64,000 bases of DNA from Struthio camelus (Eukaryota; Chordata; Aves; Struthioniformes; Struthionidae). The translations under genes and the position numbers were made by a program. Location of the stretch: NCBI RefSeq assembly GCF_040807025.1, contig NC_090964.1, positions 2,666,001-2,730,000 of the forward strand, read 5' to 3'. A model generated the notes under the pieces. The model saw only the letters and a list, made by a program, of their open reading frames with translations, had not been told where the DNA came from and searched no databases. Shown piece after piece: positions 41,238 through 52,694 of this stretch (the stretch's first letter is position 1; every line of letters begins with the position of its first letter).

Positions 41238-42125
41238 CCTGAGAACCTCCATCATTATCCTAACCAAAAGACTAGCACAGTCCCCACAGAAACTACGCTT
41301 CATTACCTATGCAAGTATAAGCAGTCCCTCCATCAAGAGATGACTCTACCACAACAGGTTAGCAATGTGCACAAAAGCCATCAGTGCCATTAAAATACAG
41401 CACTGACTGATTCAGTACCTACCACGTTTTGCTAACCTGAGCTATAAAAATCTACGTACCCTAATTTCTACCTGGAGCTGGCCTTTTATGGCTCACCTGA
41501 TTGTCTGGGTTGTACAGAACAACGTCCATAACATTCTAGTTCAAAACAACACTTCAGCAAAAGTGAGCATTATTCTGATGAACTTGTCCTTAGAAAGTTT
41601 TGCAGATCTTTGTCTATGAGAGCAGGGAGCATTGCTTCTTTCGACAAAACTATTGAGTATTAGTGGGAGGCTCAAATATTATCCCAATAGGGATCACATC
41701 TAGATAAAAAACTGAGAGGTAAGGATATTAAACACTCATGGAAAAATATAGTTTCTAAGATAGAAAAATGTCATCTAGCCTCTGCTAGTTTGCAAACATT
41801 ACAGTTTACATAGTGAAATTACACTGTAAAACTCTGGTTAGATGGTCTTTACTTTTAGAAGACACATAAAATAATTCAGTGCTATACAAAGTATAATCTT
41901 AAACAAAAAAAAAAAAACCCAACAACTTCATATACATTAACTCCCTTTGCAGCCCAAAAATATCATGCTGGTAGGATCCTTCAGTGAGATACTGGGGGGT
42001 GGGCGGAATGCAAGCAACTTTCCTCAAAGAAAAGCTTAGTCCAGTACAGCTCAAGTATATGATTAGCCACGTCCAAGAATTAATAGGTAACAAGGTCGCT
42101 AAGATCCAGTAACTAGAACCACGTG

Positions 42126-42144
42126 AAAAAAAAAAAAAAAAAAA
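42126..42144. repeat. Poly(A) tract of 19
   Basis: Nineteen A on the plus strand in HNRNPR intron 1, about 0.5 kb downstream (in gene sense) of the CpG island. Confidence 0.85.
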
Positions 42145-42599
42145 GGAGGGGGATTTAAAAAAGGCTTCGTTTAAGGTTTGGTAAAGATCTTTTGGTAAAG
42201 AACACTTAAGAAAACCAATGTCCTTGCAACAATGCTTCCTTCAGAGCATTTAGCAAGTGTTACTGTCTCAAACAAAATACTAAGTGCCAACCTGAGAGCT
42301 GCGAGAAGATGCAGTGCAGTTCTCCCTCCCTACAGCCAGCAGTATCAAAATGCGCTCTACAAGATTTCAGAGAGTTATTCATAGCGCTGGCAACAGCGAT
42401 GCGTTTTCTGTCAAAGTCTTTTCCAATTCCCCACACGCATAATGCGGCACAGATCGGACAGTAACCACGACAGCTGCCTATCAGGGCGTCTGAGCTGTTA
42501 AAATACTGTTTTTCCACACTGCCCAAGAGGGGATCGAGAAAGGGCTTAACTCCCAGCGCAGAGGGACACACGGCAGCCATCGTTAGCAGTACCGCAAGA

Positions 42600-43650
42600 A
42601 CAGCTCCCGCCACGCTTCCTCCCCAGCCACATGCAAGGCTAATCCGCAAGGCCGGGCGGAGCCAGGGCGGCCTCCGGCCGCGCTGCCCTCCCCATGCAGG
42701 GCCCGCGCCGGGCCGCCGGGCCGTCCTCCCCCCCCCGAGGCCATAGGGCCCGCCCCCGGCCGCTCCCCAGCACCCGCTCCCGCGCGCGGTCCACCCGCCC
42801 GCTCCGCCGGGGCCTGCGCAGCAGACACCGTGCCCGGGCACCAGCGGCGCCGCAGTCCCGCTTCGCCTACGCGGCGCGGGCGCCCCAGGCCCGCCTCCGT
42901 CAACGCCGGGCCTAGGCGGAGCCCGCGCCTGCCACCCCGCCGCAGGGCCTGCCCGCGAGCCCGCTCCTCCTCCCCCGACCGAGGCGGCCCCCCGACACCA
43001 TCGGCACCCCCCGGAGACTAACCGGAGCGGGGCCTGCGCGGCGCAGCTCGGGCCCAAGCAGCGACGGCAAATGGCGCGCGCTCCTCCTTCTCCTCATGGA
43101 CGGCGACGCGACCCCGGCAACACGCGGGGTTTCCCGGAACTGTTTCCAGGGACCGCTGCTTCACCCACTCAGGGACTCGCACTTCAGACAGGCAGCCGGC
43201 AGCGCCTATGAGAAGCGGGAGGCGGGTGGCGCAGCTATTCCCAGATGCCAATGAGAGGGAGGCTCTATAGCCAATCGCGCCGCGCTTTCAGCCCGGCGCG
43301 CCGGCAGGGACCGAGCTGGGGGGATTTAAAGGGGCAGCGCCGCCCGTAGCCTTGCGAACAAAGGGAGCGGGACGGGTGCGCGGGGGGCGTCCCGCCCTGG
43401 GCCCTCGCGCGCCTGCGGCCGGGCCCCGCCCCCGGCGGCCGGGCGTCGCCTGCGCGCCAGGGCCTGCGGCTGGGTGCTGCCCGAGGTGGCTCATCCCGGG
43501 TGGTGACTGGGGCCCTGGGGCAGACAGCCACCGGCTGAAGGCGTTGCCCGTCGGGGTTAATCCTAGCCCTGAGGCCGGTGGGTGTCCCGGGGGCCGCGTG
43601 TGAGGAATTCACAGCGCGGCCCGGGCCCTGCCTGCGGGAGGGATTGCTGC
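42600..43650 (-). promoter_or_regulatory. HNRNPR: HNRNPR CpG-island promoter and 5' UTR
   Basis: An abrupt GC- and CpG-rich island in AT-rich surroundings lies 6-7 kb upstream of the start-codon exon on the coding strand. Two CCAAT boxes (plus strand 43,248-43,252 and 43,271-43,275) sit 23 bp apart and would lie upstream of a minus-strand start. A YY1-like GCCATTTG occurs on the minus strand at about 43,070. TTTAAA lies at about 43,325. Role assigned by position and composition; the transcription start is not determined. Confidence 0.75.
43023..43100 (-). other. HNRNPR: Predicted HNRNPR non-coding exon 1
   Basis: A G|GTTAGT donor at 43,017-43,022 follows a GC-rich stretch carrying GCCATTTGCCGTCGC on the minus strand. 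It is a plausible first exon that splices to the CAGCAG acceptor at 36.4 kb. The 5' boundary is a guess and other CpG-island donors could be used. Confidence 0.4.
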
Positions 43651-45720
43651 CTCAGCCCAACGGCTCTGATTGAGGCCTGCCTCATGCATGAGGGACCAGG
43701 GCCCTAGTATTGCCTCTCCTGGAGGCTGCTTCTTGTTAAATTATGCTTTCTGTGCAAATGCTGCTTTTCTGTCTTGAAGAATTTGCTGTCCGTATCCTGC
43801 TGCTCCAGTAGTTTTTCCTTGGCCATGTAGGTCTATCCAGTAAAGTCCTGCTGGCTAGCTAAGATAGCATGAGGTTTAGCACAGCACTATATGTCAGTTG
43901 TAGGGTTTTTTTTTTGTTGCCGGGTGAAGCCACTGGCCATGCTAGGAAAGACTGGTAAGCTTTACTGGAGATGAGAGCCAGCCTGCATTGATATTACTGG
44001 TAAGTTAATCTGAGGCCGTTAGTAGATTTGGCTTCCAGGTCCGGAGTAAAGAGGGAAAGGTGTGTAGCAGCAAGAATCCTGGTTCAGAGCCTTCCCTGAA
44101 AGGATATCTGTGTGAGGTATGCTGGTTTCTAGATAATTCATCTGTGATTATATGTAACTTGCCTGCTTACCTGGTCTGTCTGCTTGATCAGTCTATTTGA
44201 TGGGTGTAGACCTGATGCATTAAATACACAGTTCTGTGGGAAGTCAGCTTCTTGGCTGTGATGTTGTTTTTCCTAGGCCACAAAGTGTTGTGCTGACTTC
44301 CATTTCCTCAGCCTACAGTTGCATGACATGAGAATAACTGTTTTGTGCTTTGAGGTCAAGGTGAGTCCCAGAATATTGTGTGAAAGTGAATCCAGAGCAT
44401 CTATGTACATAGATGGCCAGGTGAACCATCACTCTTGAGTCTGGTAAGTAAAGAAAAACAGTAGCCTCTCATGCTTTCAGAAGGTTCTTCCAACAGTTTA
44501 ATGACAAAGTGACACTCTTCAGAAGACTGCATGTATCTGTGCAATGTATTAAGTGTGCATATTTCCATCGCCCTTAAATGGAACATAGATAAAAACTGTA
44601 CATGTTACCTGCTGTAAATGAAAGAAGCTTTTTTTGAGCCAGAAGCCAGAAGTGAACTCATACAGATATCAGAGGTAAGCAGTCTATCTTGTTGAACCTG
44701 TCTCATGGCAGACATGCTTGTTCTCTTGTGAAACCTGTACTGGCTCTATGAATTCTATCTCCAAATTTGGCAACAGTGACAGCTTTTCTTTGTTGAAGGT
44801 AGGGTCTAGTGTGGCATAAAGATGCAAGGGAACATTATTCATTGCTTCATCCATACAAGTTCACTGCAGCAGTTGATCCGACTGTTTGGGAGTCAAGAAT
44901 AATAGGTTTAAGGAGTTCTCCCAGCACAAAATTTGAGAGAAATTGAGGGATGTTTACATGCACATCTGTCACTTCAGTGGTGCTTAATAAACATTCTGCA
45001 AAGCTCTTCAAAATATCTTATGATGTCGCATCCAGGAGTGAAATACAGAGTACTAACATACCTACTGTTAGCTGACAACTGAACATGATGAGACTAGAGC
45101 AAAATTTATATTGAGGTAGGTACACTTTTAGTAAAGTAATTTCAGTTGCTAAGCACTACCAAATCTTGGTAGATTCAGGAAGAATCAGGAAGATTTCTAA
45201 GGTAGTCATTGTCAGAAATGCCTTTAAGGCTTTTAATTTGGCACTTTTTCATCATTTCTGCATGGGTGTTTTCCAAGGGTAATTAATTGTATGCAGGTAG
45301 TTGTGAGCATTAGCAGGCTATGGGCTTTGGGGTGGGGTAGGGGTTTTTGGGTAGTTCTCATTTCATAATCAGAATTCATATTGATATTGTGTTAAGCCTG
45401 CCATGTCTTTGCCAGAACAAGACTTTAGCATGCTATTTTCCTGCTAGGAGATTATTAATTTCAGCCATAAATTGGTGTTCATAGGATAGAATTTGTAATT
45501 AAACATGGTTTGACAGCATGAACAGCAAAAACAGCATGAAAATCATCTACGATGTGATGCATGCTGCTGTAATGGATCTGACCTAATTCTGACATGAAGC
45601 CACAACTGCTGGTATGTTTGTGGTTATCAACCTATGATGAATCATACCAGTCTCTTCCCCCAGTTGAAGATGGTCCTTCTCTCCATTTTCACCCATGGAG
45701 GTTCTTTCCTTGGTGGTTTC

Positions 45721-45750
45721 TTTTTTTTTTTTTTTTTTGGGGGGGGGGGG
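45721..45750. repeat. T18G12 homopolymer junction
   Basis: Eighteen T run directly into twelve G. Simple sequence and a likely place for assembly length error. Confidence 0.9.
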
Positions 45751-46773
45751 TCTTCTGGATGCTTGACTGTTAGAGGCTTCTGGACATGAGAAGAGAGCAT
45801 CTGCTGTTGTATTGCCATCTAGTATAGAAGTACTAGAGCTTCATGCTGGCTGTAGATATCTCTAGTCCCTTGGCTTTTGGACTGGGTTCTGGTACATCAC
45901 TCCAGTATATCTATTACCCCCGCTAGCATCTGCATGTGCTTGGGCAGCTGTTCAGCTTTTTGGTCTCGTGCTCCATACAATAGCCTCGACCAAAAAGATC
46001 TAAACACTGAACATCTCTAGACAGGAACAAGCTATGGCCTGCAGGTAGTAGAGTTCAGTGCCAGCCAGCAAGCTGGGCCTGAAAGGAGGTCCTAGATGGT
46101 CTGGAACAAAGAGTAATTTCAAAGAGATATTGCTAGAAATTCCTGGAATTATGCTATTTACAGCTCTGTGTGGTTGAAAACAAACAGATGCACGCAAGAC
46201 CTGAACTATTCCTGGGCCAAAGCAAGGCAGAACAAAGACCACCTTAGAACCAAGAAGGTGGTTAATCTCTGCTGCAGGGAGCTGGCTTGCATCAATCTGG
46301 AAAGACAGGCAACAAAACTTGCTGCCTCACGGACATTCTACAGTCCTTATTTATCAATGAGGAAGCCCCCAACAAGTTCCACTCCTTAAAGCAGGGAAAT
46401 GCTCAGGAAAATGGCTGCCTAGGGATGCCATGCTGCTAGTATTACCCTGTTAATTTCTGCACATAAGTTTATTTTGCCTTGCACAGAGCCAGTGTCTTTG
46501 ATTTTAGGGAAATAATACATTTTAAATATAAGCATTTGCTCTGTCATACCTCCTTCCCCTGTCTGTTCTGGAGTGGGGAGGGCTAGAGTGACAAAACAGC
46601 CCAAAGAAACCAGAATGGGTAACCTGCGGACCTTGCACTAAAACAGCTTGTTGAAGACCTTGGATACATCAAAGGGAGGCAATTTTATTTACTAGAATTC
46701 ATTCCTTCATGGTAATACAAGTCAATGCAAGCAGATTGAGCAGGTCCTATCAATTTAGAGGCAAGGTTTCAGA

Positions 46774-46800
46774 CTCTCTCTCTCTCTCTCTCTCTCTCTC
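46774..46800. repeat. CT microsatellite
   Basis: A pure (CT)n tract of 27 nt in intergenic DNA. Confidence 0.9.
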
Positions 46801-47189
46801 GTTGCTTTTGCCCCTGCCCCACAGCCAAGGAGTCTTAGCAATTTCCATCAGATTGTGCAGGATGCAGCCCAAATTAAGCATCTTGGGAAGAAGCTTGTGC
46901 ATAGCATCATCTTCACAGTCTTAACACATCTCAAATATCAGCTCCAAGTGCTGGCGCTCAGCACCCGAGTTGCCTCAAAATAGTTGACAATTAGGGAGTA
47001 ATGGTTTCTAAAAGACAACTGCCCCCTGTCCTCCACTGTCACACTGGATTCCAGAACTCCTGTTCTGAACTCCACTAACTTGGAAGACAGGAATTTCTCC
47101 AGGCCTGGTTCTATATCCTCCTTGCAATCCTCCCCTATCAAATGATAAATGTTTAGTCCCCTACTTGTGCTTTTATTCACTGCTACCAG

Positions 47190-47760
47190 GAAATCACCCC
47201 TTAACAGGGCAGCAGAGACCTATAACCATCTTAGAGATAGTTGATTCATACAGCCCCAGTGCCAATACAAACAGGAGGCGATGTTTTAGTCTGCAACAAA
47301 CTACAAGCACTGAAGCAGCCACGGTCCATAGCTGGTATCTCCTTTTCTGCTGTTGTGGAAACAGTTCAACCCTAGGTTTCCAAGGAGCAGAGTCTCTCAC
47401 ACGTATAGCAGCAAAATTATTTATTTAAATGATAGTACAGCATAGTAACAGCTTGAGCTGGATGCCTCCGGAGAGGGACCTCAAACAAAGACGTGCTGGG
47501 GTAATTATACCCTTTGAAGTCTTATTTCCCTGCCTGCCAGTGAAGGTCTCCTCCAATCTTTTTTTTTACTGAGTCAGTGGTCTCTCTCCTCCTGGTTGGT
47601 GCGTCTTTCCTTCTGATTGGTGTCATTCTTCTTCTGACAGGTCCTGGCCTATATGCCACGCTGGGTGCCATGTCCTTGTTTCCCCACAGTCCCTTATCTT
47701 CTTGAGGGTGCATCCCATTTGTCTTCTGCATCCTGTTCTGACTCCTCATTAATTGGTTTC
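47190..47760 (-). mobile_element. LTR-like block, possible solo retroviral LTR
   Basis: Read on the minus strand, the block has two spaced CCAAT/CCAACC-type elements with similar flanks (complement of 47,592-47,620). A TATA-like GGTATAATTA follows at 47,502-47,511, then AATAAA at 47,420-47,425 about 80 nt later, then a TGTGAGAGACTCTGCTCC stretch. CCAAT, TATA, poly(A) signal and a U5-like end in this order is the plan of a retroviral LTR with a short R region. I could not place TG...CA ends or a target-site duplication, and no gag/pol/env frame adjoins. Boundaries are approximate. Confidence 0.3.
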
Positions 47761-50700
47761 ATATCCTCATTAGCTTTTTTTTTTTTTGATTACATTGTCA
47801 GCAATGCTTCTTGAGTTCATGGACGGTTTGGCCTTAAGGCCTGCAGGCTTCATCTACTTTAGGCACTTATGCTAAGCAAGAGTCAGGCTTATGCTAAGCT
47901 GAAGCTAAGTCAGTTACAATTTCCTCTAACACTGCTGGCTCTGGAAGTAATGACTGAACCACCGATGAACTGCTTGCTCCTAGTCATGCCAATGCTCACA
48001 CAATTTGTCAGAAGCCCTATAGTGTTGCAATGCACTGTAGGATGCCAAACCCCATTGTTAAAATGTGCATCAAGTCAAACATCTCTTAAATCATCTCTGC
48101 CTTCTAGCTGCTGAAATGCTTCTGGTATGAGGCCTGTCTAACTCAAAGTTGGACAACTTTCACATCTACCTGCCTCTTACAGCTTTCATCACAAGCACTA
48201 TCAAAGGAGCTGTAGAAAAATGTTACAAGCCTCCAAGCTGGTGCTATTGCCTTATTACACTCTACCTAAGAGGAAAACCTTAGTAAAACACCCCAAATCC
48301 ATTATACTCAGAGTGACTGATTATTACTGTATCTTAAGAGTCAGTAACAAGCAACATACGTTTACCATTTAATCACTTGCTGAACAGAGACTAACAGCAT
48401 AAAGTTCAATAGAAGAAAAAACATTTTCTGGGAAGAGATACACCGTGTGAAACTACACAAGACAATTTTAACCACTCACTGTTGCCAAAAGGCAGAGGTT
48501 TCACTCAAAGTTCTTACTTTGAACTGCCTTTGCTACTGGTCGTACCCTGCACAAACTCATTCACCTGACTAACCTCAGGGGAGAGGGAGTGAGATTTCTG
48601 CATTTGAAGAAGGGATTTCCCTTCATAAAGGGTATTAATGAGCACCAGAATCAACACAAGAGAAGGTATGGGATGCTGTGACCAGGACTGGGGCATAGGG
48701 AGCAGCAGCAGCTAGCACTTGTGACTGCTTAGTTGCTCAGAGAATCACGCTTTGGAAGGAATAGGTTTAGGAGGACTTACTACTTGCAGAAACAAGGAGT
48801 TGCTAGCTAGTCAAGTTCAGGCCATAGTATCACCTGCATTACACTAAAGCAAATTAGTTTCAGAGAGTTGGGACTGCCTGGAAGTCTCCAAAAAGCGAGG
48901 TCAGTGGAATACAGTAGAAAAACCCCATCACAAGTAAGAACTGAACTGTTGCTAGCCAAAGCATTAAGGAGTCATTGGTAGGAAGATGGCTGCAGAATCT
49001 GTATCAGGTCAGTGGGTTAAAAACGGAGTCCTTTCTGATTTAGTGAAGGTAATTTCAAGAGACAGCAGAAGACTGCTTCTTCCCATGCATACCTTCTTGC
49101 TCAATACTTCTGGCACCTGCTCAGCACTGATTTTGGCATTTGTTGGATTCCATGAGCCACTCAACTTGCTAACGTGGAGAAAAGGTAATTGAGCTCAAAA
49201 CAACAAAAAGACAAGCTGCTGTTGCGTTAACAGGCTAAATGACTCCCACAGGTCTGATACACTTGAGACAGTGAAAGAGAAGGGAAGAGGTGGAAGCAGG
49301 AGGGAGATACTCTGTTTACACAGCAGCATCAGTAAATCAGTTCAGTTTCTCCAGCATCCACGGTTTGCAGGCATGGCTTTATAATCATCTGCCAGTCCAA
49401 CTATGCAGAAAGGGACTTGACTTCTCCACAGTCCAATCACACAATTGTGCTGAATCCCTAGTACAAGGGAGGGCAGGACTCTGTTGCTCCTGCCAAATAT
49501 ATTTGCATACTTCCAGTGTGAAAATAGATTGTTGGCTTTCATTTTTGTAGCTGTTTTTTTGTAAAGATCTACAACTGTTCGTTCTTACTGTTGTGAATAC
49601 TTTTGTTGCCATGAACTGATGGAAGTTAAGGATGATTTCAAGGCAGTGAACTAATAGGACATTCCTCCCCAGAGGACAGGATGGGTTTTTGAACAAAGAC
49701 ACAGTAAAGGGCCCCAAACGCAATTCACCAGCATAGCACAGTAGGCTCCTCCAGAAGCTCATGCAAAGTTGAAACACAATAAAGAAAGGAAGACATGTCT
49801 TTCAGCAAGCACTAGTAGCCAGAAAAGCTCCCTGCTGTGGAAAAGGATATTGGACAGCACGACTGAACCTCAGAAATCTTCAGAGTTTGTAACACCTCTC
49901 CTGTAGGCAAGATAAGACGATAGTTTTCCAAACCACAACACTCTACAGAGCTTCCCAGGAGATCCCCTCTATCAGAGCTCTGGCAAAGGCTCTGCAGCTG
50001 AACTAGTTTGTTTATCTACCACCACTACTGCAACTTTCTCAGTCATTGCTGAATGGCTTTTACCCATTTCAAACACAGACTGCACAGCCGTAGCAAGTCA
50101 GAACTTACCCCTGCTGGCACTCATTTCAAAGGTAGCTCAAAGCACAGGCCAAGTCTCTTCTCAGACATGGCTACAGCTAGTTTTCAGATGGGTTCTAGAT
50201 ATGCCACAGTCTGGGTTCTCCCTTCTAGGAAATCCGCTTTCTTTTCTTTGAAGAAAGAGCATTATAGGGCCTTTACAAGACATAGTAACATTCCAATGGT
50301 AACAGGGTAATGAATTCAGATAAACTAACTGATCCTGTGTAGAGATATGTACCACACCTAAAAGAACTGTCTGGGACTGGACTTGGCAAGCAGCAGCAGT
50401 GGCTGGCAGTTCTTCAAAGAACACAAATTTCACCTACTTGGGATGCCGGAACGAAATATACTCCACCGAAGATTGCATAGGCGTTAAAGACAACATCACA
50501 CAGACATCATCCACTCAGCTCCTTCAATGGGGAATTAAAAAACATTAGCCATTTCACACCTAGAAAGTGAGCAACTGCACCCAATAGATTGGCCCTTATC
50601 CATACACTAAGTTTTCAAGGAAAAAAAAAGATGCACGCAAATGCAGATGAGGGGTACAATTGTTTGAAGATGTGCCAGTTTTCAGATAACTCTTTGGTTA

Positions 50701-51759
50701 GAAATAACTGAGATCTACTACATAGCAGAATACTTTCATTAGGAAGGAAACCTTAACACAGGAGAATCTGAGACTCCATCCTGTCAAACAGCTAAGGTAT
50801 GCCCTTGTCAAAGCACTTTTTATATCAAAGCCTCTGATTTGCTTCCTGCTGTTTCAGAAAGATCAGTTCCAGCCACATAATTCCACAAGCAAGCTTCACT
50901 GCAGGACTTCACAGTGTAACCAATTGTAACAGAGGACGCAACGCTTTCTTATAAACGGTAGAAACATCAAGTCTCTTCAACCATATTGACAGATAAGGCA
51001 GCCAAGGTGAGTATGAAAAGGCTATTTTCTTACCTGTCCATTCTTATTTCACACACCCCTCTTTTCAGGGCTTAGCACCTTATGGGCACACTATTTCAGG
51101 AGGTAATGTGACATACGTTTTTTGTTGGATTTCTTAAATCAAGATCTCCAACAACTGTTGCAGCATAAAACTCATCTTAATCCATCCCTCTTTGGAAAGG
51201 GACTTGGATAACAAACATCTAGAACTGGAGACAGATGAAAAACATCATTTGGCAAGTGAAGTCTTTGTGAAAAAGAACGTTCTGGTGCAAGTGTCAGGAT
51301 CTCAGCTGTCTTGCTCCAGAAACCTGCCTCACTGCAAGTGAAATCACTGCGACTTAGGACAGGATTCTTCCTTCACAGTTTATGGTACTAAACATTAACT
51401 GCAATGAAAGAACCTTATTTTTATAGACATTCTCCTAGTTCAGTAGGAAACGTTTTTTCTCCCTGCACCACAAAGTGTGGCGGTATTCTTGAGAAAGAGT
51501 TTTATTTTTCTGAACAAATCTTTATACAGGTACTATTTTTAACTATTTTCCACTTTCCTTGCAGCTTCAATTGCAACAAAAGTTAGTGCACTAAGTATGA
51601 ATGGTCAATTTTTTTCAAAGAAATCTAAAGAAAATAATTAACGCAAATTCTAACGACGCAAAAATATGCTCTTATTTCGGAAGAACAATGCAGCTTAATA
51701 CTAGACAGTGGAGTTTTTTTGAGTAAACAGCTACTGAACAGAAAGGAGAGACCGAATAG

Positions 51760-51765
51760 TTTATT
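51760..51765 (-). terminator. ATP5IF1: ATP5IF1 poly(A) signal
   Basis: TTTATT on the plus strand is AATAAA on the minus strand, about 135 nt past the TAA stop. That gives a short 3' UTR, as expected for this small gene. Cleavage would be near 51,740. Confidence 0.7.
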
Positions 51766-51900
51766 TGTCTTTTTTGCAGGCCGTAGTATAATAGGATGAA
51801 TCTGGATTATGTTGGCCAAAGTATACAGTCTTCAATGCTGTTTTACACTGCGATCAGTATTGGCTGTACATGGCAAACAACATTCAACAACAGCAACAGC

Positions 51901-52042
51901 TTAGTCATCATCTTTAAGCTTCTTGATCTTATACTTATGACGCTCAATTTCTTTCTGCAGGCGCTCTATCTCTTTCTTGTGATGATCAATCTCTTCCTCA
52001 TGGTGTTTCCTTAAGGCAGCGAGCTGCTCCCTCTCCTTCTCC
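51901..52042 (-). CDS. ATP5IF1: ATP5IF1 exon 3
   Basis: 142 bp ending in TAA at 51,901-51,903. It encodes [10 protein letters not shown], the KHH/DHH histidine pairs, the coiled coil and a KLKDDD end. Acceptor CCCACAG. Confidence 0.96.
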
Positions 52043-52694
52043 CTGTGGGAAAGCAGGGCATGACAAAAGGCTTGATGACTCTCAGTCCCGCCAGCACCCA
52101 CACCCCTCAGGGTCGCTGCAACCCCTTAGTGCAGGGTTTAGGAAAAGGCGCTGGGGGAAGAATTTGGCTCTTCAAGGAGACGGTCACAGGCAAGGGAGGA
52201 AACGGAGGGTAAAGGCGCAGGACAGAGGAGGACGCGGCCGCGAGGCCCCCCGTGCCGGGAGGCAGAGAGCCGCGGGTCCGGCCGTGCCCGGGGGGCCGCT
52301 GGGGCTAGGCCGCGGGCGGGCCGCCGCCGGGCCAGGGGCCGCCGCGGCCCGCAGGGTGCCGCGACAGGCCTGGGGCGGGCCGGGCCCGCGCTCACCTGAA
52401 GTATCGCTCCTCCTCGGCCGCCTGCTTCTTCCCGAAGGCTCCGCCGGCCTCGCGGATGGCGCCGCCGCCGCCGCCACCCTTCCCGGCTCCTTTGCCCAGC
52501 TCGCCGAGCTGTGAGGGGAGAGACGGCAGTGAAGGGAGAGACGGCGGTGAGGGGAGAGACTGCCTCCCGCCCGCCCGCCCGCCCTCTCTCCTCCGCACCT
52601 GGTCGGCGCCCGAGCCCGAGCTCCAAGCGCGCTGCTGCTGCGCGAGGAAGGCCCCGCGCAGGCCGCCGCGCAGCACGGCCGCCGCCGCCGCCAT
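51901..52694 (-). CDS. ATP5IF1: ATP synthase inhibitory factor 1 (IF1), 3 coding exons
   Basis: Exons 52,599-52,694, 52,396-52,508 and 51,901-52,042 join to 351 bp, 116 residues plus TAA. Residues 1-25 ([14 protein letters not shown] start, Arg-containing, no acids) look like a mitochondrial targeting peptide. Residues about 49-81 match the inhibitory segment ([12 protein letters not shown], then EEERYF). Residues about 77-113 form the His-rich coiled coil with [22 protein letters not shown]1 binds the F1 catalytic interface and blocks ATP hydrolysis when matrix pH falls; dimer-tetramer switching by the His residues sets the pH response. At 116 residues it is about ten longer than human IF1 (106), partly through a six-Gly run at 43-48. 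Its start lies 773 bp from the divergent DNAJC8 ATG. Confidence 0.96.
52396..52508 (-). CDS. ATP5IF1: ATP5IF1 exon 2
   Basis: 113 bp, 37 codons plus 2 bases, beginning [10 protein letters not shown], then the Gly6 run, then [12 protein letters not shown] and EEERYF. Acceptor CTCACAG, donor GTGAGC. The Gly run comes from GGC/GGT/GGC-type repeats and may vary in length. Confidence 0.94.
52509..52598 (-). other. ATP5IF1: ATP5IF1 intron 1, 90 bp, stop-free and in frame
   Basis: GT-AG intron of exactly 90 bp with no stop codon in the exon 1 reading frame. Its 3' half is a three-copy 18-bp repeat. Retention would add 30 residues (Arg/Gly-rich, then SLPS-type repeats) after residue 32. Confidence 0.85.
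52511..52564. repeat. 18-bp minisatellite, three copies
   Basis: GTGAGGGGAGAGACGGCA and two near-identical copies at 52,511-52,528, 52,529-52,546 and 52,547-52,564. On the minus strand each copy repeats CTCTCCCnTCAC, the pyrimidine tract that precedes the exon 2 acceptor. Confidence 0.92.
52599..52694 (-). CDS. ATP5IF1: ATP5IF1 exon 1
   Basis: Coding part is 96 bp, 32 codons: the targeting peptide and the start of the mature protein. The ATG at 52,692-52,694 follows a (GCC/GGC)n tract, and GCN repeats also give the MAAAAA start. Donor GTGCGG is a weak match to consensus. Confidence 0.93.

Larger units (their letters stand above)
36418..43022 (-). other. HNRNPR: HNRNPR intron 1 (5' UTR intron)
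   Basis: About 6.6 kb between the predicted non-coding exon 1 donor and the start-codon exon. It contains the TA/TG compound microsatellite near 37.9 kb and plus-strand A runs at 39,072, 41,216, 41,905 and 42,126. The CpG island begins near 42.6 kb. I see no coding exon. The exact extent depends on the inferred first exon. Confidence 0.65.
43650..51740. other. Intergenic region between HNRNPR and ATP5IF1
   Basis: About 8 kb with no convincing coding exon on either strand. It holds a T18G12 run, a CT microsatellite and one LTR-like block near 47.2-47.8 kb. The plus side of the HNRNPR CpG island could start a divergent non-coding transcript into this region; ACTG|GTAAGT at about 44,000 would be a donor, but nothing proves it. 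Confidence 0.65.

Noticed and set aside
42260-43057. 265-codon minus-strand open frame at the HNRNPR promoter
   Set aside because: It lies in the CpG island, where stops are rare by composition. The product is Gly/Ala/Arg/Pro-rich low complexity with no recognisable domain, and it overlaps the predicted exon 1 donor and intron 1.
48986-49192. 68-codon plus-strand frame in the intergenic region
   Set aside because: No known domain, no matching splice partner, and a length expected by chance.
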